Part shown: one piece after another, positions 9,300 through 17,960 of the stretch
Position numbering within the stretch: position 1 is the stretch's first letter
Layout of the letters: the number at the start of each line of letters is the position of its first letter
Assembly (NCBI RefSeq): GCF_000333895.2
Contig: NZ_ANFM02000039.1
Coordinates: forward strand, 1 to 64,000
Source of the DNA: Grimontia indica
GTDB taxonomy: Bacteria > Pseudomonadota > Gammaproteobacteria > Enterobacterales > Vibrionaceae
Length of the DNA stretch: 64,000 bases
Reading direction: 5' to 3'
The notes under the pieces: generated by a model
What the model was told of the DNA's origin: nothing
Database searches by the model: none
What the model saw: the letters and a program-made list of their open reading frames with translations, nothing else
Translations under genes and position numbers: made by a program

Positions 9300-9821
9300 A
9301 TGAAAAAATTTGCAATCAAAGCTGTTGCGGCAGCAGTTCTGACAGTGTCTCTGACAGGTTGTATCGGTCAAATGGCAACGTCAGGTGCAGTGATGAAACT
9401 GAACCTGTCTGCAGTAGACAACCGCTATGCTCGTGCAGGTCTGTACGTACTGATGAGCCCAGTTTACGGCGTAGCGGCAGCAGCTGACCTGTTCATCTTC
9501 AACTCAATCGAGTTCTGGACAGGCACCAACCCAATCTCTGGCAAATCACCAGCGGTTGCTGATACGCCAATGAGCGCTGTTATCAAGATCAACCAGAAGC
9601 TGGACAAAGATCTGACCACCGCACCAATCAAGATTTCTGCTGCTGACGTTAAGCAAATCAACGACAAGTCTCTGGAAATGTCTGTTGCATACGCTGATGG
9701 CTCGACGCAAGTTCTGCGTGGCGAGAAAGAAGGCGAGATGGTGAACTTCTTCTTGAACGACGAATTCATCACTACAGTTTCTGTAGAAGAGCTTAACGAA
9801 TACGCTGCGAACCGCGTATAA
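9300..9821 (+). CDS. DUF3332-family lipoprotein
   Basis: A 173-residue predicted lipoprotein. The signal peptide ends with the lipobox LTGC (Cys21), so the mature protein should be lipidated and held in the envelope. The body contains the motif SAVDNRYARAGLYVL, followed by a small hydrophobic stretch around VYGVAAAADLFIFNSIEFW and a beta-rich C terminus. It resembles DUF3332, conserved in Vibrionaceae with no known activity. The frame is open to an ATG 126 bp upstream, but only the start at 9300 gives a proper signal peptide. Codon use is strongly biased to preferred codons, suggesting good expression. Confidence 0.85.
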   Translation: MKKFAIKAVAAAVLTVSLTGCIGQMATSGAVMKLNLSAVDNRYARAGLYVLMSPVYGVAAAADLFIFNSIEFWTGTNPISGKSPAVADTPMSAVIKINQKLDKDLTTAPIKISAADVKQINDKSLEMSVAYADGSTQVLRGEKEGEMVNFFLNDEFITTVSVEELNEYAANRV

Positions 9822-9833
9822 TCGCAAGCTTAT

Positions 9834-9897
9834 CGTTACCCATGCTGCTAACACAGTATGGGTGTAACGGGCCCCGCATCGTCGGGGCTCCGTTATT
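9834..9897 (+). terminator. double hairpin terminator after the DUF3332 gene
   Basis: An imperfect stem (9834-9843 with 9858-9869) is followed by a GC-rich stem (gccccg at 9871-9876 with cggggc at 9883-9888, extended by flanking bases) and a short T-rich stretch. The second hairpin is a reasonable intrinsic terminator. Confidence 0.75.
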
Positions 9898-9941
9898 TGT
9901 GGGGCAGGAAGCCAAAACTATCGCAACCTGCTTGAGACATT

Positions 9942-10292
9942 ATGCTGAAACTCCTCACCACATTACCGCCGCTCGTCACTTTATCCGTTGCCATTCTGTT
10001 TGAGATTGTTGCAACCTCGATGATGCCGAAAACCCAGTCTTTCACTCAACCCATTACAACGACTACCGTGCTGCTTTGCTACACGATTTCATTCTATATG
10101 TTGTCGATTACTGTAAAGACAATGCCGCTGGGCGTGGCCTACGCTATCTGGAGTGCAGCGGGCATTCTCTTGGTTTCGCTGGTGGCGTGGATGTTTTATG
10201 GGCAGCAACTGGATTTGGCTGCAATATTGGGAATGTCACTCATCGTTGCAGGTGTGGTTATCATCAACCTGTTTTCGACCGTGATGCACTGA
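9942..10292 (+). CDS. small multidrug resistance (SMR) family transporter
   Basis: A 116-residue inner-membrane protein with four transmembrane helices, the standard SMR size. SMR proteins work as dimers that exchange protons for cationic drugs, guanidinium or similar compounds. The essential membrane-embedded Glu is visible in the first helix (AILFEIVATSMM, Glu22), and the later motif AYAIWSAAGILLVSLVAW is typical. The protein more closely suggests an EmrE-like pump than a SugE/Gdx guanidinium exporter, but that call needs alignment. It stands alone, convergent with a GAF-GGDEF gene. Confidence 0.9.
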   Translation: MLKLLTTLPPLVTLSVAILFEIVATSMMPKTQSFTQPITTTTVLLCYTISFYMLSITVKTMPLGVAYAIWSAAGILLVSLVAWMFYGQQLDLAAILGMSLIVAGVVIINLFSTVMH

Positions 10293-10338
10293 TCAACGTC
10301 GAGAAACCAAATGTGAGCGTTTTCGGCTGTAGGCACAG

Positions 10339-11286
10339 CTAACCTTTGGCCTTGAGCGCCAGATTGCGGGCTATATCCAACAGTTGTCCGAAATCATAAT
10401 CGCCTTCAGGCTCAGCCCACGACACCCCGATGCAGTAATCCAGCGTGTAGGGGAGAGCGTTCTCTACAGAATATCGATCTACACGTTCTTTGAACCTGTG
10501 CAGGATGTCCTGAGTGTTGGCGATAGGGGTGTTGCTCATCAGCACTGCAAACTTGTCGCTTTCCAGCCTTGCCAAGACGTCTGAATCGCGAAAGCCAAAT
10601 CTCAGCAACTCGGCAAAAAATACCAACGCCCGGTCACCTTCTACATTGCCCTGAAGCAGGTTAATTGTTTTCAAACCACGTAAATCGAAAAACACGAGTG
10701 ACGCTGGCGCATTCAGGCGTTCGCACATGTTGAGGCTGTTTTGGCATAGGACTTCAAAACCGTGCTCATTGAGCAGGCCAGTCAGTTGGTCCTGCGTGGT
10801 TAGTTGCATCGCGGCCAATTCATTCTCAACCAGATCGACGATATCTTTCATACAGCGTAAATCGTCGTCGTCAAATCCTCTTGGCTCGTCATCAGCAATG
10901 CTCAAAGTGCCAAGTAATGAGCCACTCACATGTCGAATAGGGTAGCCTGCGTAGAAGCGGATTTTTGGGTCGCCAAGCACCAGTGGATTATCTGAAAACC
11001 GCGAGTCTGCATGGGTATCGTTAATCACCATGGGATCGTTATCCAGAATGGTGTGAGCACAGAATGTGATATCCCGAGGGTATTCTCTTGCAAGGCCAAT
11101 CCCCGATTTTACCCATTGGCGATTGGTGTCAATAAAGCTGATGGCGGCGATTTTTGTACCGAACATCTGTTTGGCGAGTCGGGTAAGTCTGTCAAAGCGC
11201 TCTTCATTACCGGTATCAAGAATATTGAGGTGATGCAGCACCTGCAGGCGGTACATTTCATCGACTGGCAATTCTGGCTTTTTCAT
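10339..11286 (-). CDS. GAF-GGDEF signalling protein with degenerate active site
   Basis: A 315-residue cytosolic protein. The N-terminal GAF domain (about 20-155) contains the run RFYAGYPIRHVSGSLLGTL, typical of GAF domains in cyclases. A short linker leads to a GGDEF-type domain (about 165-315, opening DQLTGLLNEHGFEVL). The catalytic motif is replaced by ESDKF (in RLESDKFAVL), so c-di-GMP synthesis is unlikely; FFDLRGL also departs from the usual FxDxDxFK. A regulatory or ligand-binding role is inferred. No membrane segment, no obvious partner, and the gene stands alone on its strand. Confidence 0.88.
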   Translation of the reverse strand: MKKPELPVDEMYRLQVLHHLNILDTGNEERFDRLTRLAKQMFGTKIAAISFIDTNRQWVKSGIGLAREYPRDITFCAHTILDNDPMVINDTHADSRFSDNPLVLGDPKIRFYAGYPIRHVSGSLLGTLSIADDEPRGFDDDDLRCMKDIVDLVENELAAMQLTTQDQLTGLLNEHGFEVLCQNSLNMCERLNAPASLVFFDLRGLKTINLLQGNVEGDRALVFFAELLRFGFRDSDVLARLESDKFAVLMSNTPIANTQDILHRFKERVDRYSVENALPYTLDYCIGVSWAEPEGDYDFGQLLDIARNLALKAKG

Positions 11287-11366
11287 AGTGAACCCGATGT
11301 TTGAGTGTTTTCATTAATATAGCAGTAGTTTGTTGATGGCAGAGGGGAGGCTTGATACAAAGAAGT

Positions 11367-11386
11367 AGGGGCGCCCAAGCGCCCCT
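11367..11386 (-). terminator. hairpin downstream of the chemoreceptor gene
   Basis: Arms of 8 bp (11367-11374 and 11379-11386) with a 4-base loop and a moderately T-rich flank on the minus strand. It lies 24 bases past the chemoreceptor stop and is a plausible intrinsic terminator. Confidence 0.6.
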
Positions 11387-11409
11387 GCTAAGGTCAACAG
11401 TCCCCAATG

Positions 11410-13365
11410 TTATGTGCGCGCCAGTTCCAAATCGACTTGTTCGCCGTTTTCTGTTTGCTGACGCGGTTGAGGTTGGGATTGCCCAGTAAAGGTTCCGACC
11501 AGCTTATCCAGCTCGTTGGCGAGTTGTTCAATCGCCGACGCTGAGACGTTTGATTTCTTCGCAGCATTGGCGGTGTGTTCTGCCAGCTCAACAATGGCGA
11601 TGATGTTTCTGTCTACGCTTTCCGTGACCACAGTTTGTTCTTCGGAAGCCGTGGCGATTTGTAGGTTCTGACCAGCAATATCCTCGATTTGCGAAACCAT
11701 GGCAGCCATGACTGATGCACCCTCACGTGCTTGTTCAACGCTGATTGATGCCATTTCACTGCTCTCATTCATCAAATCCACGCTATGACGAATGCCGCCC
11801 TGGAGTTGCTCAATGATTTTGGTGATTTCGTCCGTGGATTGATGGGTTTTCATCGCCAGCTCACGAACTTGGTCAGCGACGACAGCAAAGCCTCGACCCT
11901 GATCGCCGGCGCGTGCCGCTTCGATAGCAGCGTTCAATGCCAGAAGATTGGTTTGTTCCGTGATAGAGCGGATAACATCAATCACAGAGCCAATTTCTTC
12001 GCTGTCGGCATTAAGCCTTTGCATGTTGTCACTGGCACTTCGCATACTCTCTGAAAGCTGATTGGCTTTGGCAGAGGTTTCGCTGTTCACCGCCCGTCCT
12101 GTTTGTGCTGAATCCTGAAGTTCTTTTGCTACGTTTGCCGCTGTCGATACGCTTTCCGCAATCTCTCGGCTGGTAGCCGTCATTTCTGTCATGGCTGTCG
12201 ACACTGAATCCGATTCTGAACGTTGCTTTTCTGCATTGATGGCGGTATCACTCGCCATGGTCAGGCTGCGTCTTGCGTTTCTTGAAAGTTCTGAAGAGAT
12301 ACCTGCAATCTTCTCCATCGTGTGCTGGAGATTACCGATAAATTGATTGAAGTAAGATGCCATTTCAGACAACTCATCTTTACCACTAAGGTTCATTCGA
12401 ACCCGCAGCGAGCTTTCGCCTTCGGCGATCTTTTTCATCAAGGCATTCGCAACGGAAACTTTGTTTGTTACCAAACGGGTAATCAGCCCAAGTGTCAGAC
12501 AGACAACAATCGCCAACGCGCCGCCGATCAGCGTCAGTCGCTTGGTAACACTTTTCTCACGGATATCGATGGCTGTAACCAAGTCTTCACTGAGCGCTTT
12601 CATTTGTCTCTCAGCTTCTTGAACCGAGGCACGCAAACTTCCATGCAAACCACTCTGCGGTGTTAAGCCTACGTCTTCCATGCCAGCTGCCAATGCATTG
12701 AAGGTTTTGTGATATTCGCGCAGTGCGGTTTCCATAATAAGACGGTTACTGGCGGGCATATCACTCGTCGCGATGGCAGGAGATAGTTCATCCATCAGGG
12801 CGTTGAATTTATCGACATACTGGGTATCAGAGCGCAGTAGAAAGTCTTTTTCATGACGTCGTAGCATCAGAAGCTTGTTGTACAGCATGTCATTCTCGAC
12901 TTTCTGTATCTCCCTTTCCACGCGATGTGAGGCCTCACGAGCCGTCCCTTTCAACCCAGAGTCGAAAGAGGCACCAATCTCCATACGCTGGTCAACCAAG
13001 GCTTCAAAGTCTCTGTGGTATTTCTCCAGTTTGTACAGCATGGCATCAATGGCTTCATGGCCTTCCATATCGAGAGCGTTGAGTTTCGCTTTCGCAGTGA
13101 GCAACTTCTGGGTCAACGCGCCGTATTCGTTTTCAAACCTGTCTTTATACTTGGCTTCTTTGCGGGCCATGAAGTCTTTCTCATGGCGTCGAAGCATTAA
13201 TACGGAGGTTTGGCTTTTCAGAATTTCTACGGATGCGCCATCCAATGTCTCCAGCTCACTGAATGATCGCTGGAAGGAAATGGCGAATACGGCAACAGAA
13301 AAGAGTATGAGTAAAACGACACTCGAGAGTTGTGCTTTGATAGTTTGTGGTAGTGCCAATCGCAT
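11410..13365 (-). CDS. methyl-accepting chemotaxis protein with HBM sensor domain
   Basis: A 651-residue transmembrane chemoreceptor. After a first membrane helix (about 11-31) comes a long helical periplasmic domain (about 40-275) containing two copies of MLRRHEKDF, the hallmark of the helical bimodular (HBM) sensor domain, which in McpS of Pseudomonas binds organic acids. A second membrane helix (about 283-305) leads to HAMP and the signalling domain, with the hairpin tip [20 protein letters not shown]. The ligand here is unknown. The frame extends 19 codons upstream, but AGGAG precedes the ATG at 13365, so I start there. No pentapeptide CheR tether is visible at the C terminus. Confidence 0.93.
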   Translation of the reverse strand: MRLALPQTIKAQLSSVVLLILFSVAVFAISFQRSFSELETLDGASVEILKSQTSVLMLRRHEKDFMARKEAKYKDRFENEYGALTQKLLTAKAKLNALDMEGHEAIDAMLYKLEKYHRDFEALVDQRMEIGASFDSGLKGTAREASHRVEREIQKVENDMLYNKLLMLRRHEKDFLLRSDTQYVDKFNALMDELSPAIATSDMPASNRLIMETALREYHKTFNALAAGMEDVGLTPQSGLHGSLRASVQEAERQMKALSEDLVTAIDIREKSVTKRLTLIGGALAIVVCLTLGLITRLVTNKVSVANALMKKIAEGESSLRVRMNLSGKDELSEMASYFNQFIGNLQHTMEKIAGISSELSRNARRSLTMASDTAINAEKQRSESDSVSTAMTEMTATSREIAESVSTAANVAKELQDSAQTGRAVNSETSAKANQLSESMRSASDNMQRLNADSEEIGSVIDVIRSITEQTNLLALNAAIEAARAGDQGRGFAVVADQVRELAMKTHQSTDEITKIIEQLQGGIRHSVDLMNESSEMASISVEQAREGASVMAAMVSQIEDIAGQNLQIATASEEQTVVTESVDRNIIAIVELAEHTANAAKKSNVSASAIEQLANELDKLVGTFTGQSQPQPRQQTENGEQVDLELART

Positions 13366-13692
13366 GATTTCTCCTGTCTTTTTTCTCGCGCCAGCTCGAT
13401 ATGGGTGAAATGGCCTATACAAGATGTCTTAAATATAGGACAGCTCTGGCTAACTTCACGGAAAATGTTGCAAAAATATTACACATCACATTTTCGCTGC
13501 GATTCTATTCACGACTATCGGGTGGTGAATGAGGAAAAATTCGGGGTGAGATGAAGTTTCGTGTATGACGTATGTGCCTTAAATATCGAAATTTTTGTTG
13601 GAGTTTTTCGAATCTGTCATCTGGCTTAATGTGGGATGCAGTTCTATCTTTAGGTTGAGTGACGTGTGAAAAGAAATGACGGAGAGGTCATC
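13366..13692. other. divergent intergenic region
   Basis: A 327-bp gap between the leftward chemoreceptor and a rightward small secreted protein. It is AT-rich and should contain both promoters. I looked for flagellar sigma-28 and sigma-54 promoter patterns and found none convincing. Confidence 0.35.
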
Positions 13693-14010
13693 ATGAAAAA
13701 AACAATGATTGCGTTAAGTCTGTTTGCTGTTTCATCTGCTGCGAGCGCAGGGATGATGAACGATGATGTCAGTATGAGAGTGGTCGCTGCGGGACAAGGT
13801 GCATGGGTGAAAGTGCTGCAAAACGGCGAACCTGTTGAAGGGGCGACGGTGACATTGAAAGGCGCTTCGGGTGAGTATGTAACGCCTGAAAACGGCCTCG
13901 TCTTTGTTATTTCTGATGAGCCATATAGCCGCAGCGTTGTCTTTACCGCCAAACTTTCAAAGGGCGAAGAAGTGCAGAAGCGTGTGTTGCTCCCACGTGA
14001 TCACGATTAA
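13693..14010 (+). CDS. small secreted protein of unknown function
   Basis: A 105-residue protein with a clear signal peptide (MKKTMIALSLFAVSSAASA, cleavage expected about residue 19), giving a periplasmic mature protein of about 86 residues. The mature part has a beta-rich pattern (AWVKVLQNGEPVEGATVTLKG), which looks like a small Ig-like or transthyretin-like fold; this is inference from pattern only. GGAGAGG lies 6 bases before the ATG, which fixes the start over one 27 bp upstream. It is monocistronic, followed by a terminator. Confidence 0.78.
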   Translation: MKKTMIALSLFAVSSAASAGMMNDDVSMRVVAAGQGAWVKVLQNGEPVEGATVTLKGASGEYVTPENGLVFVISDEPYSRSVVFTAKLSKGEEVQKRVLLPRDHD

Positions 14011-14032
14011 TAATACGGGTCAGACAGAAAAC

Positions 14033-14062
14033 AAAAATCCTGCTTAATAGCAGGATTTTTTT
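14033..14062 (+). terminator. intrinsic terminator
   Basis: Perfect 11-bp arms (14033-14043 and 14050-14060), a 6-base loop and a T run. It ends the small secreted protein transcript. Confidence 0.9.
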
Positions 14063-14097
14063 ATGCCTATAAAGCAGCGAGCAAAGGTCAACAAAGC

Positions 14098-14391
14098 TTA
14101 GTAAAACTCTTTATTGGCAACGAAGCACTGCTCATAACCATCATTCCAGCCGTTGGCATAACGTGGCTCTTTGAACATACGCTCTGGGTCCTGGCGGTAG
14201 CCGTCTTTGTTGGTTCGTGCCGCTGTGACTTTGCTGTGGCACCCGTCGTCATAGCCTTCCATGTATGGCGTGCTAAAGCCGAGATCAGCAAGCTGTTCAT
14301 GACGTGATGTTGAGCAGCCGATTAAACTTGTTGCAGCGACGATGAGCAATGTGGCCTTGAGAGCCATCATGATTTTCTTGTGAGTTTGCAT
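14098..14391 (-). CDS. small lipoprotein with repeated GY-DG motif
   Basis: A 97-residue predicted lipoprotein with a hydrophobic signal and lipobox LIGC (Cys26). The mature part has two related motifs, YMEGYDDGCHSK and YANGWNDGYEQC, each pairing an aromatic-Gly/Asp core with a Cys; the two cysteines could form a disulfide. Similar short lipoproteins are common in Vibrionaceae but I know no function. GAGGAAG lies just upstream of the ATG. It is convergent with the preceding gene and has its own promoter region to the right. Confidence 0.78.
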   Translation of the reverse strand: MQTHKKIMMALKATLLIVAATSLIGCSTSRHEQLADLGFSTPYMEGYDDGCHSKVTAARTNKDGYRQDPERMFKEPRYANGWNDGYEQCFVANKEFY

Positions 14392-14629
14392 GTCATACTT
14401 CCTCTTACTGACATGAGGTACCCAAGCAGATTACCTTCGCGTGGCATTCTCAATCTGTCTCATAAGTAACTATCTGCACATGAGGTGGCAAAAAGGTCAG
14501 TGAAGTCTTGTTTTTAATACCGAAAACTGGACGCAAAGAAGGTCGAGGTTGGAGCAAAAAGCGGATAGAAGCGGTCTATACCGGGTGATAGTCGAATCCC
14601 GCTATCGTGTAACAAGGAGTATTTCTACC

Positions 14630-15409
14630 ATGGTGAAAAAGCCGTTACTCAATGTCTTTCTTATTCTAATGTTTGTGATTTCCCCAGACGTTGCAACGGC
14701 AGAGAAAATTGAAGTTGGTGCGTCAAACATCGCTGACGCTTCGATAAAAGTGTCGGGTAGTCTCGGCGCTGAAAGTCGAGTGGTGTTTATTCATGGTTCA
14801 CCAGGAAGTAAAGAAGCGTATGACGACTACTTGTCACACCCTGCATTGCAGCATCTGGAACTTGTTTCGGTTGATCGCCCCGGTTTTGGTGAGTCTGGTC
14901 GTCCGGTAGAAACTTCCATTGAGAAACAAGCTGAATCGCTGATGGGATTGCTAAAGGACGGGAAAGAAAACTGGGTGGTGGGCCATTCGTTAGGCGGGCC
15001 TATAGCGTTGCAACTGGCCTTGTTATCACCAGACAGTGTGAATGGCTTGTTGTTGATCGCATCGGCGTTTGATCCGCAATTGGAATCCCCTAAATGGTAT
15101 AATCACTTAACAAACACCCTGGTGGCGAACTGGATACTGCCGGACGATTTGCTCAAGTCGAACCGTGAAATGATGGTGTTGGACAAAGAGTTGGAAAAGT
15201 TAGCAGCGAAAGACTGGTCGCCACTTAAGATGCCGGTTGTTTTGGTGCATGGGGCAGAAGATGATTTGGCAGATCCCGGCAATTCGCTATTTGCAAAGAC
15301 AAAGCTGCCAGAGGCTGAATTAAAAATGATGCCAGATGAAGGACACTTCATTTTGTGGGAAAATGTGCCGCTGTTGGTGGACCAGATAAACAGCCTAGTC
15401 AGTAAATAA
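14630..15409 (+). CDS. exported alpha/beta hydrolase
   Basis: A 259-residue alpha/beta-hydrolase fold enzyme. An N-terminal hydrophobic segment ending ATAEK suggests export to the periplasm. The oxyanion region is FIHGSPGSKEAYDDYL, the nucleophile elbow is GHSLGG, the acidic residue likely lies in VHGAEDDLADP, and the catalytic His is in DEGHFILWE. The substrate (ester, lactone or other) cannot be told. The frame extends upstream to 14549, but AAGGAG precedes the ATG at 14630, and only that start puts the signal peptide at the N terminus. It is a single gene. Confidence 0.88.
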   Translation: MVKKPLLNVFLILMFVISPDVATAEKIEVGASNIADASIKVSGSLGAESRVVFIHGSPGSKEAYDDYLSHPALQHLELVSVDRPGFGESGRPVETSIEKQAESLMGLLKDGKENWVVGHSLGGPIALQLALLSPDSVNGLLLIASAFDPQLESPKWYNHLTNTLVANWILPDDLLKSNREMMVLDKELEKLAAKDWSPLKMPVVLVHGAEDDLADPGNSLFAKTKLPEAELKMMPDEGHFILWENVPLLVDQINSLVSK

Positions 15410-15501
15410 ATGTAAAGGCCCCTTGATATTTTGCCGCCCAAGCCGCATGTTATGGGGAAGTGATACGAAGCCAACACGATTTTAATCCACGGGAAATTAC
15501 T

Positions 15502-15768
15502 ATGAGACAAATCCTGACCGGTGTGGTTACCCTTATTCTTGGCTTCTTTACTTTGGTGTTTGCAGCAGTATTTGGCCTCCTGATCTCAGTGAGCGCATTA
15601 ATTGCAAAACCATTCGTCATGAAGAAACTGCGCAAAGCGCAAGAGCAACAAGCTGCTCAGTTTGAGCAAGCATATAGCGAAACACGTGAAACGCCGTTCG
15701 GTCCTAAACAACGCCACCAAGGCCAGACGATTGATGGTGATTACCAAGACATCACCAATAACCGATAG
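15502..15768 (+). CDS. single-span membrane protein of unknown function
   Basis: An 88-residue protein with one long hydrophobic segment (about residues 5-34) and a polar, Gln/Arg-rich cytoplasmic-like tail (RKAQEQQAAQFEQAYSETRE). I do not recognise a family with certainty; similar small single-span proteins occur in Vibrio genomes. The ATG at 15502 is preceded by a weak GGGAAA; an earlier in-frame start at 15460 would place 14 polar residues before the helix. A strong terminator follows directly. Confidence 0.7.
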   Translation: MRQILTGVVTLILGFFTLVFAAVFGLLISVSALIAKPFVMKKLRKAQEQQAAQFEQAYSETRETPFGPKQRHQGQTIDGDYQDITNNR

Positions 15769-15783
15769 ACACCAATGAACACT

Positions 15784-15813
15784 AAAACGCCGCCCAATGG
15801 GCGGCGTTTTTTT
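15784..15813 (+). terminator. intrinsic terminator
   Basis: Perfect 12-bp GC-rich arms (15784-15795 and 15799-15810), a 3-base loop and seven T residues. It ends the small membrane protein transcript and may also serve the convergent gene, whose stop lies 26 bp further on. Confidence 0.93.
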
Positions 15814-15838
15814 GATGTCTAGTTAGGGTCAGCAGCCC

Positions 15839-16615
15839 CTAAGGCGATGGATTGACGGAAAACGGAAAGTACTCCCATTCATATTCATCGTAGAGCCTTT
15901 TTATCTCGCCCTTGTTCAGTAACTCCTCAAAACGCTCATCATATATCCGGCGTAATTCCTGACCTTTCTCTGTGTCGGCAAAGCCAGGATAGAGTTTGAG
16001 ATCCATAATGTTCGCCATTTCAAACTCGTCACGTTTCAAATAGCCCAACGCGAACTCTTCTTCGAGTTCAGCTCGTGCATCTAGCAAGACATCGAGTCGG
16101 TCAGAATAAACCATGGAAAGGCCTTGTCTGCGTGATTTCACTTCATGAATATTGAACTTAGTCTCTATGTAATCGTTGTAGTCGTAGCCTTTTACCCAGC
16201 CTACAGTGCGGCCTTTTAACGTCGTCTCTCCCTCCCAAGCGGGTATCACAGATGCTTTGTAGACCGCAGAGACCTGTTCGGCATCAAAGTGCCAATAGGG
16301 GTACAAAACCTTTTCTTGCTCATCAATGTAAGAGCCCAAAAAGGCGTCCATTTTTTTAGTTTGGACAAGATAGACACTTCGGGAGTAGGTGGTGGTGATG
16401 GTTTTAATGCGATAACCAAGCGGTTCAAAAACGCGGCGCATAATTTCGAAATAGAGGCCGCTTCCATCTTTCTCTGTCGCATCTTCCCAAGCTTCACTGA
16501 CCAGTATGATTTCTTTCTTGCTGTGCTTCTCGGCGAGCGTTGGCAACGAGACACACGCAGAGAGAATGAAGGCAAAAAGGCAAACCACTTTCTTGGCGGA
16601 TAAACCGATCATCAC
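15839..16615 (-). CDS. periplasmic SBP_bac_3-like solute-binding protein
   Basis: A 258-residue exported protein related to family-3 solute-binding proteins (amino-acid type). A signal peptide (about residues 8-28) precedes the mature body, which opens KKEIILVSEAWEDATEKDGSGLYFEIM, the usual first strand and ligand-loop pattern of this fold. No transporter genes lie nearby, so this may be an orphan binding protein or sensor-like partner, as is common in Vibrionaceae. The typical arginine-containing ligand motif is not clear. Two adjacent Met codons are alternative starts. Confidence 0.82.
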   Translation of the reverse strand: MMIGLSAKKVVCLFAFILSACVSLPTLAEKHSKKEIILVSEAWEDATEKDGSGLYFEIMRRVFEPLGYRIKTITTTYSRSVYLVQTKKMDAFLGSYIDEQEKVLYPYWHFDAEQVSAVYKASVIPAWEGETTLKGRTVGWVKGYDYNDYIETKFNIHEVKSRRQGLSMVYSDRLDVLLDARAELEEEFALGYLKRDEFEMANIMDLKLYPGFADTEKGQELRRIYDERFEELLNKGEIKRLYDEYEWEYFPFSVNPSP

Positions 16616-16768
16616 AGGCTCCTAAAAACAAAGTATCGAGAATGAGACATCCCTTTAAGCTTAACCAAGATGATGATTTTCGCGAGAAATGACGACGTAA
16701 TTAGTGAGCAACCATTGCGGGTATTGCGTTCGCCAACGAGGTCAGCCGACCCTCATTACTTGTGGATG

Positions 16769-17815
16769 TTATTGGCGGAGTGAAATGGTGACGCTGACAA
16801 TAGCGTGGTCAGTGCTGTATGTATCCTGATCGAACTTGGGATTAACCAGATGGGTGTCTTCGCAATGAAAGTCACCGACTTCTGCGATGCTTGCGGGATC
16901 ACCACTGTTGAATTCACTGGAAAGCAAAATGTAGTCCAGTACGGATCCTTTGGCGTGGAAGTAATGGGTTGGAGGACGCTCTAAGCCTGTCTCTCCGGTA
17001 CTTTTTACGTACAAGTCCCAGCTGTCGTGAAGTTGGTAGTGTGAGAGAGGCATGTCGGCCATGTCATCCGTGATGGAACGCAAACCGGAAACGTGGAAAG
17101 CGCGCAGCACTTCTGAACGCAGGTCATCGTTGAAATCCCCCATGACAATGGCGGGATTGTTGGTGTGAGAGCGGCGTTCGATAATGCTGTTCATCAAGTG
17201 ACAGGCTTCAGAACCACGCTGTATGGCTGATGCCCACGAGCCTGTCATTTCCTCCTGCATGGATTGAGCGAGCTTTTTCGATTCACCCTCATCTGTCGTT
17301 TCCTCCATGATTGGGCGTTTAGACTTCAGGTGAACGACGTAAATATCTGTCTGACCCAGAGATGGCAGCTCCAGGGTTGCAAACAGGGGCAAACGGCTGT
17401 ATTCGAAATCCTGCTGGATGCCCATACGTTGAGATACTTCTGGGTCTGCTTGAAGGGGAAGGGCACTCAGGATCGGGTAACGGGATGCCAGGCACACAAC
17501 GGGGCTTTTGTAGATGTAATCTTCAAGCGGTTCTGGCTCGTCAACCACTGAGAAGAAGCGATAGCCAAGTGGCTCTAGCAGCGCTTTGAGCGCAGACGCA
17601 CTGAATACTTCCTGAAACGCAATGATGTCAGGTTGGTAACTGCCGATATAACGATTCAGCCAAGCACGTTTTTGACGCCATTGCTCTTCGCTGTAAATAT
17701 TGCTGAATTCGTAAAATGCACCCGGCGGCTCGATAAAGTTGAACAGGTTTATCGTCGCTAGCTTTAGGCCGAAGGCGCTGTGTGCGTATGAGCTTTTGCT
17801 ATTGGTTGCGAACAC
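16769..17815 (-). CDS. endonuclease/exonuclease/phosphatase-family protein
   Basis: A 348-residue metal-dependent hydrolase of the EEP fold (DNase I-like), whose members cleave phosphodiesters in nucleic acids, phosphoinositides or sphingomyelin. Diagnostic motifs are visible in order: TINLFNF near the start, AFQEVF with the metal-binding Glu, VMGDFNDD, DYILLSSEF, and STDHAIVSV with the catalytic His. No signal peptide is evident, so it is probably cytosolic. It stands alone, 145 bp beyond the proV stop on the same strand. The substrate is unknown. Confidence 0.88.
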   Translation of the reverse strand: MFATNSKSSYAHSAFGLKLATINLFNFIEPPGAFYEFSNIYSEEQWRQKRAWLNRYIGSYQPDIIAFQEVFSASALKALLEPLGYRFFSVVDEPEPLEDYIYKSPVVCLASRYPILSALPLQADPEVSQRMGIQQDFEYSRLPLFATLELPSLGQTDIYVVHLKSKRPIMEETTDEGESKKLAQSMQEEMTGSWASAIQRGSEACHLMNSIIERRSHTNNPAIVMGDFNDDLRSEVLRAFHVSGLRSITDDMADMPLSHYQLHDSWDLYVKSTGETGLERPPTHYFHAKGSVLDYILLSSEFNSGDPASIAEVGDFHCEDTHLVNPKFDQDTYSTDHAIVSVTISLRQ

Positions 17816-17910
17816 GATACCGTCTCAGGAATGATAAATATTCCTCTAGTATAGCGAAGTCTGCTGCGGGGCAGTGGTTGATATGTTGAATAGTAGACAC
17901 GGGCTGGAAT

Positions 17911-17940
17911 AAAAAAAGCGCTTCATAACGAAGCGCTTTT
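17911..17940 (-). terminator. intrinsic terminator of the proXWV operon
   Basis: Perfect 11-bp arms (17914-17924 and 17930-17940), a 5-base loop, and a T run on the minus strand (A run at 17911-17917). It lies 20 bases after the proV stop. Confidence 0.92.
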
Positions 17941-17960
17941 CAAGCTTTAAAAATAAGGAG

